A DNA stretch of 64,000 nucleotides from Pseudonocardia autotrophica. GTDB lineage: Bacteria > Actinomycetota > Actinomycetes > Mycobacteriales > Pseudonocardiaceae. Position numbers and translations under genes: made by a program. Location of the stretch: contig NZ_AP018920.1 in the NCBI RefSeq assembly GCF_003945385.1, positions 4,402,001 to 4,466,000 on the forward strand, read 5' to 3'. Below the pieces are notes generated by a model. The model saw only the letters and a list, made by a program, of their open reading frames with translations, made no database searches and was not told the origin of the DNA. This document shows, piece after piece, positions 25,214 through 33,568 of this stretch (its first letter is position 1; each line of letters starts with the position of its first letter).

Positions 25214-26276
25214 GGCTCGCCGCCTCCGCCCGTACGGCCTCGGCGTCGAAGTCGTTGATGCCCGCGATGAGATCGTCGGTGTACAGGTCGGCGGCGGGCA
25301 CCTCGGTGCTGATCAGGTCGGCCTTCTGCAGGAACTCGACGTTCGCATCCAGCATGGCCGGGTCGATCGCGCCGTACTCGCCGTCGGGGGCGTCGGCGCC
25401 CAGGTTGACCAGCCGCGCCTTCAGCACCGCCACCCCGGAGTCGATCGCCTGCTGCTCGTCGAGCCCGGCCGGCCGGGACTCCGGGCGGGCCCGGTAGAGG
25501 ATGCGGACGGCGGCCTCCGGGTTCGCCTGGGCGAACACGACACCCTTCGCGATCGCCCGGCCGACCTTCGTGTAGGTCTCGGGATCCGCGTCGAGGTCCG
25601 AGGCACGCGCGGCGAGGCCGCCGCTGGTCAGGTTCGCGGCCCCCGGGACGTCGATCGTCCGGAGCGCGATCCCCTGGTTCTCCAGTACCTGGAAGGACGT
25701 GTCGAGCAGGGCGACCGCGTCGACCTGTCCGCCGGTGACAGCGGCGGCCTGCTGGCCCCCGGTACCGATCGCGACGAAGTTCACCGAGTCGACCGGGACT
25801 CCCGCCTCTCGCAGCCCGACCTGTGCCTGGGTCACCGACACGCTGGACAGCGAGATCGCGCCGACCCGCTTGCCCGCCAGGTCGGCGATGGTGCGGATGT
25901 CGGAGTCCTCGGGTACGGCGAGGCCGTAGATGTTGCCCTTGTAGTAGCTCATGAAGTAGCGCAGGTCGAGGTCCTTGCCGTCCTGCCTGCCGATGATCAC
26001 CGGCTCCGGGCTGACCGCACCCGTCTCGACCTGACCGGTGCCGATCTGCTGGACCTGGGTCGTCCCGGAGTCGACCAGGATGACCTCCATGTCGAGGCCC
26101 TCGGCCTCGAAGTAGCCGAGTTCCTCGGAGACGGCGATGCTGGCGACCCCGGCGTTCCAGGTGGGGGTGGCCAGGGTCATGGAGACCTGCTGGGCCGAGG
26201 AGCCCGACGAACCGCAGGCCGAGAGCAGGAGTGAGCCGGCGGCGAGGGCCGCAGCCAGCCGGAGGACGTTCTTCAT
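25203..26276 (-). CDS. ABC importer substrate-binding lipoprotein (SsuA/NMT1-THI5 type)
   Basis: A 357-residue exported binding protein. The signal peptide ends in a lipobox (LLLSAC, Cys at residue 21), so it is membrane-anchored outside the cell. The mature part matches the NMT1/SsuA fold: TWNAGVASIAVSEELGYFEAEGL near the N-terminus, then DLAGKRVGAISLSS and GQVDAVALLD. Relatives bind sulfonates, nitrate, aromatic acids or thiamine precursors; this one cannot be assigned. It follows the permease gene by 36 nt in the IclR-linked operon, whose aldolase and hydrolase suggest a carbon or aromatic substrate. Confidence 0.88.
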   Translation of the reverse strand: MKNVLRLAAALAAGSLLLSACGSSGSSAQQVSMTLATPTWNAGVASIAVSEELGYFEAEGLDMEVILVDSGTTQVQQIGTGQVETGAVSPEPVIIGRQDGKDLDLRYFMSYYKGNIYGLAVPEDSDIRTIADLAGKRVGAISLSSVSVTQAQVGLREAGVPVDSVNFVAIGTGGQQAAAVTGGQVDAVALLDTSFQVLENQGIALRTIDVPGAANLTSGGLAARASDLDADPETYTKVGRAIAKGVVFAQANPEAAVRILYRARPESRPAGLDEQQAIDSGVAVLKARLVNLGADAPDGEYGAIDPAMLDANVEFLQKADLISTEVPAADLYTDDLIAGINDFDAEAVRAEAASHAG

Positions 26277-26312
26277 CGATGTACCTCGGGGTTCCGACGG
26301 GGAGGTGCTGGA

Positions 26313-27239
26313 TCAGGGGGTGGTGGCGCGGGTGCGGTTGGCCTCGGACCAGAAGGCGAGCCGGTGTCCGGCGAGCACCACCGCGTAGTGCAGGACGAGA
26401 CCGATCACCGAGAGCACGACCAGCACGGCGAACATCGTCGCGACGTCCAGCGAGGTGTTGCTGGCCATGATCAGGTAGCCCAGGCCCGCCTGGGCGCCGA
26501 CGAACTCGGCGACGATGGCGCCGATCACCGAGAGCACCACGGCGACGTCCAGCCCGGCGACGATGCTGGGCACCGCGGTCGGGAAGCGGAGCTTGAGCAG
26601 GATCTGCCTGCGGGTCGCGCCGAACGAGCGCATCATGTGGATCTGGTCGGTGCTCGTCGCGTTGAACCCGAGCGTGGCGTTGACCAGCACCGGGAAGAAC
26701 GCGATCAGCGCGGTCGTGACGATCTTCGACTCCATGCCGAAGCCGAACCACACGAGCAGCAGCGGGGCGAGCGCGACCTTGGGGACCGTCTGCAGCACGA
26801 CGACGATCGGCAGCACGATCTTCTCGGCCAGCGTCGACGACGTCACGAGCACGGCGACCAGCAGTCCGGTGACCACCGCGATCGCGAAGCCGTAGAGGAT
26901 CTCCTGCAGGGTCACCCAGGTGTGCTCGAGGAACGGGCCGGTCGCGAAGCCCTGGTAGAGGGCCTCGGCGATGCGGCTCGGTGCCGGGAGCAGGATCTGC
27001 GAGACACCGAGTCCCCGGACCCCGACCTCCCACAGCACCAGCAGCAGCACGACCGTCCCGCCGGCCAGCAGCCCGCCCGGCAGATCGGAGAGCCGGCGGC
27101 GCCCGGTCGCGGATCCGGGCTCGCGGCGGACCGTGCGCGGAGTGCGCTGCGCGGTCGTCGCCGGAGCTGTCCGCTTCCGGGCCGTCCTGCCCTGGGCCGT
27201 TCCCTCCCGGGCCGCCCGCTCGTGCGCTTCGGTCCTCAT
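26313..27239 (-). CDS. ABC importer permease (SsuC type)
   Basis: A 308-residue permease with a ~55-residue Arg/Thr-rich cytoplasmic tail, then about six membrane helices. The ATPase-contacting EAA-like loop is at MRSFGATRRQILLKLRFPTA. It pairs with the ATPase encoded just upstream, whose stop overlaps this ATG in an ATGA (27236-27239), and with the lipoprotein downstream. The family (BPD_transp_1, SsuC/TauC branch) imports sulfonates and small organic acids. The long basic tail is unusual for the family, but the overlap fixes the start. Confidence 0.87.
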   Translation of the reverse strand: MRTEAHERAAREGTAQGRTARKRTAPATTAQRTPRTVRREPGSATGRRRLSDLPGGLLAGGTVVLLLVLWEVGVRGLGVSQILLPAPSRIAEALYQGFATGPFLEHTWVTLQEILYGFAIAVVTGLLVAVLVTSSTLAEKIVLPIVVVLQTVPKVALAPLLLVWFGFGMESKIVTTALIAFFPVLVNATLGFNATSTDQIHMMRSFGATRRQILLKLRFPTAVPSIVAGLDVAVVLSVIGAIVAEFVGAQAGLGYLIMASNTSLDVATMFAVLVVLSVIGLVLHYAVVLAGHRLAFWSEANRTRATTP

Positions 27240-28012
27240 GCCGGCACCCTTTCGGTGTCGTCGAGCAGCTGCCGGATGTGCCCCGCGATCCGCCCGAACT
27301 CGGGAGTGTTGACCATGTCGAGGGTTCGCGGCCGGCGAACGTCGATGTCGACGATCTCGGCGATGCGCCCGGGCCGCGGGGTCATCACGACGACCCGGTC
27401 TGAGAGCAGCACGGCCTCGGAGATGCTGTGTGTGATGAACAGGACCGTCTTGCGGTCCCGCTCCCAGAGATCGAGCAGGTCCATCGTGAGCTGGTCGCGG
27501 GTCATCGCGTCCAGCGCTCCGAACGGCTCGTCCATGAGCAGGATGCGCGGATCGTGCAGCAACGCCCGGGCGATCCCGACGCGTTGCTGCATGCCGCCGG
27601 AGAGCTGGTACGGATACCGGTCGGCGAAGTCGGTGAGCCCGAGCATCCCCAGCAGGGTGCGTGCGTGGCCGGTGTCGGCGCGCTTGCGGGCCCGGCCCTG
27701 CAGCGCCGAGGGCACCAGGACGTTGTCGAGCACCGTGTGCCACGGCAGCAGCAGCGGCTGCTGGAACACCATGCCCGTCATGGCCTGGATCGAGGTGGCC
27801 TCGGCCCGGTACTCGATCGAACCGCCGGTCAGCGGCTCCAGCCCCATGACCAGCTTCAGCAGGGTCGACTTGCCGCACCCGCTGGGACCGACGATCGAGA
27901 CGAACTCGCCGTCGGCAATCTCGAGATCGAGGTCGTCGACGGCGCGTGTCCCGCCCCCGGCCGGCCCGTAGTGCTTGGTGACGTGCGAGAACGTCATCAC
28001 CGGTTCTGCCAT
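27236..28012 (-). CDS. ABC importer ATPase (SsuB/TauB type)
   Basis: A 258-residue nucleotide-binding subunit: Walker A GPSGCGKST near residue 45, Q-loop in GMVFQQPLLLPWHTV, signature LSGGMQQR, Walker B ILLMDEPFGALD and the switch His in FITHSISEA. It energises the permease and lipoprotein encoded next. ATG at 28012 overlaps the end of the aldolase gene by 16 nt, so translation is probably coupled. Length and order (ATPase-permease-binding protein) fit the SsuABC/TauABC group. Confidence 0.9.
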   Translation of the reverse strand: MAEPVMTFSHVTKHYGPAGGGTRAVDDLDLEIADGEFVSIVGPSGCGKSTLLKLVMGLEPLTGGSIEYRAEATSIQAMTGMVFQQPLLLPWHTVLDNVLVPSALQGRARKRADTGHARTLLGMLGLTDFADRYPYQLSGGMQQRVGIARALLHDPRILLMDEPFGALDAMTRDQLTMDLLDLWERDRKTVLFITHSISEAVLLSDRVVVMTPRPGRIAEIVDIDVRRPRTLDMVNTPEFGRIAGHIRQLLDDTERVPA

Positions 28013-28806
28013 GCGAAGGCCTCCTCGCCCCCGGGGGTCCGCGCGCCGCTCCCGGCGTCGCGGGCCGCGGTCAGTGCCGCGCGTGCGGCGTCTGCCATGA
28101 ACGTCGCGTCGTTGCCGCACACGACGAAGTCGTATCCCTGCCGGGCCACGGCGGCCGCCCGGTCCGCACCGCACGCCGTGCCGACCAGCAGACCGGCCCG
28201 GCCCGCCGCCGCGCGCACGGTCCCGGCCAGCTCCTCGACCGAGCCCGCCCCGCCGTCGCGCGCCAGGTCCAGCCCCAGGTCGGCGGGGCCGACGAGGACC
28301 GCCCCCGGTCCGGCGGCGCAGATCGCGTCGATGTCGCGCACCGCGGCGGCGCTCTCGATCTGGGCGACGGCGAGTGACCGGCCGGCCAGGTACTCGCTGC
28401 GTGGCCTGCTCCCCCACCCACCGGCCCGGGAGGTCGCCCCGGATCCCCGGGTGCCTCCGTCGGGCGGGAACCGGGTGGCGGCGGCCAGCGCGCCTGCCGC
28501 CGCGGCGTCGTCGACGTGCGGTGCGACGACGCCGTCGGCGCCCGCGTCGAGCAGCCGCGCCACGACCGCGGGCCGGGCCTCGGCGACCCGGACCAGCATC
28601 CGCATGCCGAGACCGCTGCCGACGACGATGTGGTTGTAGACCTGCGAGGGGTCGAGCAGCGTGTGCTCGGTGTCGATCACACAGAAGTCGAAGCCCGCGG
28701 CTGCCATGATCTCGGTGCTCTCCGGACCGGGGAGCTTGATCCAGGTGCCCCAGGCGGGTCCGTCGGCGACCGCACCGGACCGGTGCAGGGCGCGCGGCGC
28801 GCTCAT
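27997..28806 (-). CDS. HpcH/HpaI-family aldolase (class II, pyruvate-type)
   Basis: A 269-residue member of the HpcH/HpaI aldolase/citrate lyase family, which splits 2-keto-3-deoxy acids into pyruvate and an aldehyde, or performs related C-C cleavage, with a divalent metal. GTWIKLPGPESTEIMAAAG and FCVIDTEHTLLDP at the N-terminus, the metal-ligand Glu in AVAQIESAAAV, and Asp in LVGPADLGLDL are all present. The substrate is unknown. ATG at 28806 overlaps the preceding stop (ATGA), tying it to the bicupin gene. Confidence 0.87.
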   Translation of the reverse strand: MSAPRALHRSGAVADGPAWGTWIKLPGPESTEIMAAAGFDFCVIDTEHTLLDPSQVYNHIVVGSGLGMRMLVRVAEARPAVVARLLDAGADGVVAPHVDDAAAAGALAAATRFPPDGGTRGSGATSRAGGWGSRPRSEYLAGRSLAVAQIESAAAVRDIDAICAAGPGAVLVGPADLGLDLARDGGAGSVEELAGTVRAAAGRAGLLVGTACGADRAAAVARQGYDFVVCGNDATFMADAARAALTAARDAGSGARTPGGEEAFAWQNR

Positions 28807-29735
28807 CCGCCGATCCCGCCGGGCGCCGGGTAGTCCTCGGCGTTGAGCACCCATCCGGGACGGGCCGAGAAGTCCTCCCGCGGCCCGGCGAAGATGTCGA
28901 TCAGCCGGTTCTCCCCGTCGCCGACCGCCTCGGTGGTGTGAACCAGCGGGGGCGGGATGATCGCCAGTGACGGTGAGCCGATGGTCCGGTGCTCGTCGTC
29001 GCGCCAGTGCCGCCGGTCGCTGCCCCACGGGGTCCGGACGTGGTGGGTGAAGGTGCCGGTGTCGGCATAGCTGAGTTGCTCGAAGTCGTCGTGGTGGTGC
29101 GGGGACAGGCTGGCGGGGTCGCGCGGGCCGGTCCGCGGGTACAGCACGTTCACCATCGCGTGCCGGTTGCGATAGATGCGGCCCATCCGGTCCGGGGAGC
29201 GCGGCACCGACGCCACGTCGGGATAGACCCGCAGCGCCGCACCGCCGGCGGGCTCGGGCCACGGCGCGCTCACCGCGGTTGCCGGCGCGGGTTCGCGGTA
29301 GTCGTCCGCATTGCAGGCGGCGTCGGCGAGGTCAGCGGCACCGGTGGCGAACAGGCGCACGATCCGTCCCGCGGTACCTGCCCGGACCTCGGTCGCGCCG
29401 GGCGGCAGCACGGCGACGGCCTGGCCCCGGGTGGCGGCACTCACCCGCAGCTCACCGGTGCCCGCGGCGAGATCCAGCTCCAGGTCGTCGGTGGTCGCCA
29501 CGAGGAGAACCTCGTCGTCGTCGCGGCGGTGCAGCACCTCGCCCGCGACGAGCTCGGTGAGGACGAACACGATGTTGCGCGCCCGGACGATCCAGGAGCG
29601 GCTGCCCGCGTCCGAGACCGAGGCCGGGGCGAGATCGGCGAAGTCGAGGTACCGGGTCGCGGGTGGCGCGCCGGGGAGGACGGCGGTCGGCGCCGCGGCG
29701 AGCTGGGAGCGGGGATCACGCTCGGGGTAGGTCAT
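28803..29735 (-). CDS. Bicupin-like protein of unknown function
   Basis: A 310-residue soluble protein without signal peptide or membrane segment. The C-terminal half has a His-rich cupin-type metal motif, SPHHHDDFEQLSY (near residue 220), followed by IIPPPLVHTTEA, which together give the usual His/Glu/His ligand set. The N-terminal half (VLHRRDDDEVLL) looks like a second, degenerate cupin. Isomerases and dioxygenases use this fold. Being translated in overlap with the aldolase suggests it acts on the same pathway intermediate. No specific reaction can be claimed. Confidence 0.7.
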   Translation of the reverse strand: MTYPERDPRSQLAAAPTAVLPGAPPATRYLDFADLAPASVSDAGSRSWIVRARNIVFVLTELVAGEVLHRRDDDEVLLVATTDDLELDLAAGTGELRVSAATRGQAVAVLPPGATEVRAGTAGRIVRLFATGAADLADAACNADDYREPAPATAVSAPWPEPAGGAALRVYPDVASVPRSPDRMGRIYRNRHAMVNVLYPRTGPRDPASLSPHHHDDFEQLSYADTGTFTHHVRTPWGSDRRHWRDDEHRTIGSPSLAIIPPPLVHTTEAVGDGENRLIDIFAGPREDFSARPGWVLNAEDYPAPGGIGG

Positions 29736-29752
29736 CGTCGTCTCCGGCCCGC

Positions 29753-30661
29753 TCAGGACCCGACCGGTGCCGGACGCTCGTCGTCGAGACCGAGCAGGAA
29801 CGCCGCGTTGCGGCTGGTCACCTGCTTCAGCTCGTCGATGCCCAGGCCGCGGTCGAGCAGCTCGGCACCGACCCGCAGGAATGCGTCGACCGGCATCGGG
29901 CGGCCGCGCTGCCCGAGGTCGGACGACAGCACGGTGTGGTCCGGGCCGACCTTACGGATCCAGTCGAGCAGCAGCTGCGGGTCCCACTTGCGAAAACCCA
30001 TCGGGTCGTACATCCCGACCTCGTGCTCGACGTAGGCCCCGAGCTCGGCGAACTCGACGCACTCGGCGGGATCGGCGTCGATCACGAAGTTCGGGTGGCT
30101 GATGATCATCCGGCGCACACCGCGATCGCGGCCCGCCAGGAAGAGCTTGCGCGCCTCGGCCGGGGAGACGTGCCCGGCCGACATGAGCGCGTCGCTCTCC
30201 ACGATCAGGTCGATGACCTCGTGCACCCCGTCGACGAACTCCCCGTCGGCATCGACCACGTTCACGATGCGGTTCGGAATGTCGATCTCGGACTCGGGGA
30301 AGCCGTGGTGGTCGTTCTCGCAGTGGCAGCGGCTGGAGAAGGTCGGGAACCAGACCGCCCGGCCGCCCATCCGCAGGCTCATCGCCACCGCGTAGGGATT
30401 GATGCCCCCGACCTGGGCGTTGAGTGCGACGCCGCCGAAGACCGGGGTGCGTACGTCGGTGAGCTCGCGCTTCATCGCGAGCAGGTCCATCACGGTGTTG
30501 TGGTGGTGGGACTTCACCAGGATCCCGCGCATGTTCAGCCGCTGCGCGTCGCGGGCCGCCTCCACGTGGTCGAACTCCCTGGCGAACGGGTTCGGACCCG
30601 AGTGGCAGTGCAGGTCGACGGCTCCGTCGAGGAGTTCGGCGATCGGGGGGTGGGCCGGCAT
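29753..30661 (-). CDS. DUF6282 family metal-dependent hydrolase
   Basis: A 302-residue amidohydrolase-like protein. Metal-binding patterns are DLHCHSGPNPF (Asp-x-His-x-His, near residue 16), VKSHHHNT, the internal CHCENDHHGFPESE, and IISHPNFVID. Its overall organisation matches DUF6282 proteins, which are TIM-barrel hydrolases of unknown substrate. It is the first gene of the seven-gene operon and is divergent from the IclR regulator. The ATG at 30661 is chosen because AAGGGA precedes it and because the longer frame would run through the operator region. Confidence 0.75.
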   Translation of the reverse strand: MPAHPPIAELLDGAVDLHCHSGPNPFAREFDHVEAARDAQRLNMRGILVKSHHHNTVMDLLAMKRELTDVRTPVFGGVALNAQVGGINPYAVAMSLRMGGRAVWFPTFSSRCHCENDHHGFPESEIDIPNRIVNVVDADGEFVDGVHEVIDLIVESDALMSAGHVSPAEARKLFLAGRDRGVRRMIISHPNFVIDADPAECVEFAELGAYVEHEVGMYDPMGFRKWDPQLLLDWIRKVGPDHTVLSSDLGQRGRPMPVDAFLRVGAELLDRGLGIDELKQVTSRNAAFLLGLDDERPAPVGS

Positions 30662-30706
30662 GGACGATCCCTTCGGACTGCGCGACCCCTCGCAGGGTCG
30701 TTGATG

Positions 30707-30796
30707 TGTTCGCATCGGAGCATGACTGTTCGCATTACGAGTGTCAACGAGTGCGCATGCGACGATCGCCGCAGGTCACTGTTCGTGATATGAACA
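30707..30796. promoter_or_regulatory. IclR operator region with direct and inverted repeats
   Basis: Between the divergent operon and the IclR gene, TGTTCGCAT occurs at 30707-30715 and again at 30727-30735, exactly 20 bp apart and so on the same helix face. TGTTC (30780-30784) and GAACA (30792-30796) form an inverted repeat with a 7-bp spacer. All share a TGTTC core. This fits cooperative binding of the adjacent IclR protein and control of both directions. Confidence 0.55.
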
Positions 30797-30831
30797 TCGC
30801 TAACAGGAAGCGACCAGATTGCGGGGTTCGG

Positions 30832-31572
30832 ATGGCGACCGTGGACATCCAGTCGGTCGATCGCGTCGGCATGATCCTGGGGTTGTTCGGCCCCCACCGG
30901 GAGGCGGTCTCCCCCGCCGAGGCGGCCGAGCTGATCGGCCTCAACCGGACGACGACGTATCGGTATCTGAACTCGCTGGTGGCGGCCAACGTGCTGGAGC
31001 TGCGACCGGACCGGCTCTACGCACCGGGCCCGATCCTCATGCAGCTCGGCGCCTTCGCCTTCGGACGGCGCGACATCGCAGCGCTCGCCGCGGAGCCGAT
31101 GGCCGATCTGGCGCGGGCCACCCAGATCACCAGCGTGCTCTCGTTGTGGGGGGCGTCGTCGCCGGTGGTCGCGGTGGTCAGCGAGCCACCGCAGCGGGAG
31201 ATCGTGGTCACGGTGCGGGTCGGGATGCAGCTGGGCTGGTCGACCGCGCAGAGCCTGATCTTCCACGCGTTCCGGTTCGACGACTCCCGGGTGCACGCCG
31301 CGGCACGCGCACTCGACGAGGCCGACCGGGAGCTGCTCCACGACCGGGCCCGGAGCGTCCGCGAGCGCGGACACGCGTCACAGGTCAGCCCGCGCGGGAT
31401 CGCGGTGCTGTCGGTCCCGGTGCACGACGACCGCGGCATGGCCGCGTCGCTGGCACTGCTGAGCACCCGGGACGTGCTCGACATCGACGACGACAGCGAG
31501 TACCTCGCGCAGCTCTCGGCCGCCGCCGACACGATCTCGGCGAGCATGGGGGCGCCACGCCGGGATCGGTGA
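30832..31572 (+). CDS. IclR-family transcriptional regulator
   Basis: A 246-residue regulator. The N-terminal winged helix (SPAEAAELIGLNRTTTYRYL, residues about 24-43) is followed by the IclR effector-binding domain, with ASQVSPRGIAVLSVPVHD near residue 185 as in the family. It is divergent from the DUF6282-aldolase-ABC operon and lies upstream of the Ugp-type operon, so it may control either or both. I use ATG at 30832. An in-frame ATG at 30790 would add 14 residues and start inside the operator repeats. Confidence 0.9.
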   Translation: MATVDIQSVDRVGMILGLFGPHREAVSPAEAAELIGLNRTTTYRYLNSLVAANVLELRPDRLYAPGPILMQLGAFAFGRRDIAALAAEPMADLARATQITSVLSLWGASSPVVAVVSEPPQREIVVTVRVGMQLGWSTAQSLIFHAFRFDDSRVHAAARALDEADRELLHDRARSVRERGHASQVSPRGIAVLSVPVHDDRGMAASLALLSTRDVLDIDDDSEYLAQLSAAADTISASMGAPRRDR

Positions 31573-31720
31573 GCACGGCGGGTGGTCACCCCGGGGAGGT
31601 CGCCCGGCATTCACCCGCCCGTGTGAACACCGCAATGTCGGCTCCACCCATGGCTGTCAGGGTCTCCCGGGTCGCAAGGGCGCGGTCACCACCGTGTCCC
31701 CCGATCCGCCGCGAGGTCCG

Positions 31721-32674
31721 ATGACGGCCACCACCACCCGCCCCGGCGGGTCCGTACGAGAGCGCCCGCCGGGGCGGCGCCGCCCCCGGCGCCGGTTCAC
31801 CGGCCGGGACCGGCACGACTTCTGGGTGTTCCTGGCGCTGGTCCTGCCGAACGTCGCGCTGATCATCGCCTTCGCCTACCGGCCGGTGCTGGCCAACCTC
31901 CAGTACTCGCTGCTGAACTGGACGCTCGGCTCGCCGACGGCGACCTTCATCGGCCTGGACAACTACGTCCGGTTCCTCACATCACCCTCCAGCGCGACGA
32001 TCCTGTGGACGACGCTGGTGTTCACCGTCGTCACCGTCGGCGGGTCGATGGTGCTGGGCCTGCTCATCGCGCTCGCGCTGAACCGGCGGGTGCCCGGCAC
32101 CGGAGTCGCGCGGGCCGCGGTGTTCTCCCCGTTCGTGCTCTCCGGCGTCGGCGTCGGGCTGGTCTGGCTGTTCGTGTTCGACCCGACGATCGGTGTGCTG
32201 GGCTCGGTGCTGCGCACGTTCGGCGGCACGGCGCCGGACTTCTTCAACAACCCGACGCTGTCGCTGGTGATGATCTGCGTGGTCTACGTGTGGAAGAACA
32301 TGGGCTACGCCGCGGTGATCTACCTGGCGGGCCTGCAGTCGATCCCGCGCGACCTGCTGGAGGCCTCCGCACTCGACGGCGCCTCCCCCACCCGGACGTT
32401 CTTCAAGGTCGTCCTGCCGCTGCTGTCGCCGACGACGTTCTTCCTGCTGGTCACCAGCGTGCTGAACTCGCTGCAGGCGTTCGACCTGATCCGGATCATG
32501 ACGCCGCTGGGCCGCGGCACGACGACACTGATCTACGAGGCGTACCTGCAGGCCTTCGGCGGCTACAACCGGGGCGGCTACTCGGCCGCGGTGTCGACGA
32601 TCCTGTTCGCGCTGCTCGTCGTCTTCACGCTGGTGCAGCTGCGCTGGATGGAGAAGCGGGTGCACTACGCGTGA
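31721..32674 (+). CDS. Sugar-type ABC importer permease (UgpA family)
   Basis: A 317-residue permease with a ~35-residue basic tail and about six membrane helices, starting VFLALVLPNVALIIAFAYRP. The EAA loop that contacts the ATPase is LEASALDGASPTRTFFKVVLP near residue 215. It belongs to the carbohydrate uptake class 1 permeases (UgpA/MalF branch). ATG at 31721 follows GAGGT. A GTG at 31694 in the same frame is an alternative. Its TGA overlaps the GTG of the next permease, so the two subunits are coupled. Confidence 0.88.
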   Translation: MTATTTRPGGSVRERPPGRRRPRRRFTGRDRHDFWVFLALVLPNVALIIAFAYRPVLANLQYSLLNWTLGSPTATFIGLDNYVRFLTSPSSATILWTTLVFTVVTVGGSMVLGLLIALALNRRVPGTGVARAAVFSPFVLSGVGVGLVWLFVFDPTIGVLGSVLRTFGGTAPDFFNNPTLSLVMICVVYVWKNMGYAAVIYLAGLQSIPRDLLEASALDGASPTRTFFKVVLPLLSPTTFFLLVTSVLNSLQAFDLIRIMTPLGRGTTTLIYEAYLQAFGGYNRGGYSAAVSTILFALLVVFTLVQLRWMEKRVHYA

Positions 32675-33522
32675 GCACCCGGGCCCTGTCTCCTCGCAAG
32701 CTCGCCGACGCCGCGCTCAGCGCCTACGTGCCGCTGGTGCTCGCGGTGCTCGTCGTGGTGTTCCCGCTGCTCTGGATGGTGTTCTCCTCGTTCAAGCCGC
32801 TACCCGAGATCATCACCCAGACGCCGGCGTTGTTCCCCTCCGATCCGACCTGGGCGAACTACGCCACGGCCACCGAGCGGCTGCCGTTCGGCCGGGTGTT
32901 CGCGAACTCGGTGCTGGTCACCGTGATCGGTTCGGCGATCAAGGTCGCGCTGGCGGTGCTCACCGCGTACGGGCTGGTCTTCGTCCGGTTCCCGTTCAAG
33001 AACGTCATCTTCGCGGGGCTGCTGGTGACCCTGATGGTCCCGCCGCAGGTGTCGCTGCTGCCGAACTACACGCTGATCACCTCGCTCGGCGGCGCCGACA
33101 CCTACTGGGGGATCATCCTGCCCGGTCTGGGCACCGCGTTCGGGACGTTCCTGATGCGCCAGCACTTCCGGACGCTGCCGCCGAGCCTGCTCGAGGCGGC
33201 CGAGCTGGACGGTGCCGGGCACTGGCGAAGGCTGACCCGGGTGGTGCTGCCGGTGTCCGGGCCGACCGTGGCCACGGTCGCGCTGGTCACCATCGTCAAC
33301 GAGTGGAACGACTACCTCTGGCCGCTCGTGATCGTCTCCCGGCCGGACATGATGACGCTGCCGGTCGGGCTCACTCTGCTGGCCAACGTGGACAACCGCG
33401 CCGCGGCCTACGGGCAGCTCATGGCCGGGTCGGTCGCCGTCATCGTCCCGGTCCTCATCGTCTTCATCGCGCTCCAGCGACACATCATCGCCGGGCTCAC
33501 CCAGGGCGCGGTCAAGGACTGA
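32671..33522 (+). CDS. Sugar-type ABC importer permease (UgpE family)
   Basis: A 283-residue second permease with about six helices. VVVFPLLWMVFSSFKPLPEI opens it, as in MalG/UgpE proteins, and the EAA loop is LEAAELDGAGHWRRLTRVVLP. GTG at 32671 overlaps the previous stop by GTGA. With the other permease it forms the membrane channel. The binding protein and the ATPase follow, giving a complete importer in the order A-E-B-C. Confidence 0.9.
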   Translation: MSTRALSPRKLADAALSAYVPLVLAVLVVVFPLLWMVFSSFKPLPEIITQTPALFPSDPTWANYATATERLPFGRVFANSVLVTVIGSAIKVALAVLTAYGLVFVRFPFKNVIFAGLLVTLMVPPQVSLLPNYTLITSLGGADTYWGIILPGLGTAFGTFLMRQHFRTLPPSLLEAAELDGAGHWRRLTRVVLPVSGPTVATVALVTIVNEWNDYLWPLVIVSRPDMMTLPVGLTLLANVDNRAAAYGQLMAGSVAVIVPVLIVFIALQRHIIAGLTQGAVKD

Positions 33523-33568
33523 GTCTCCCTCCCTCGGCCTGCCCACCCCTCGAAAGGAACACCTCGCC

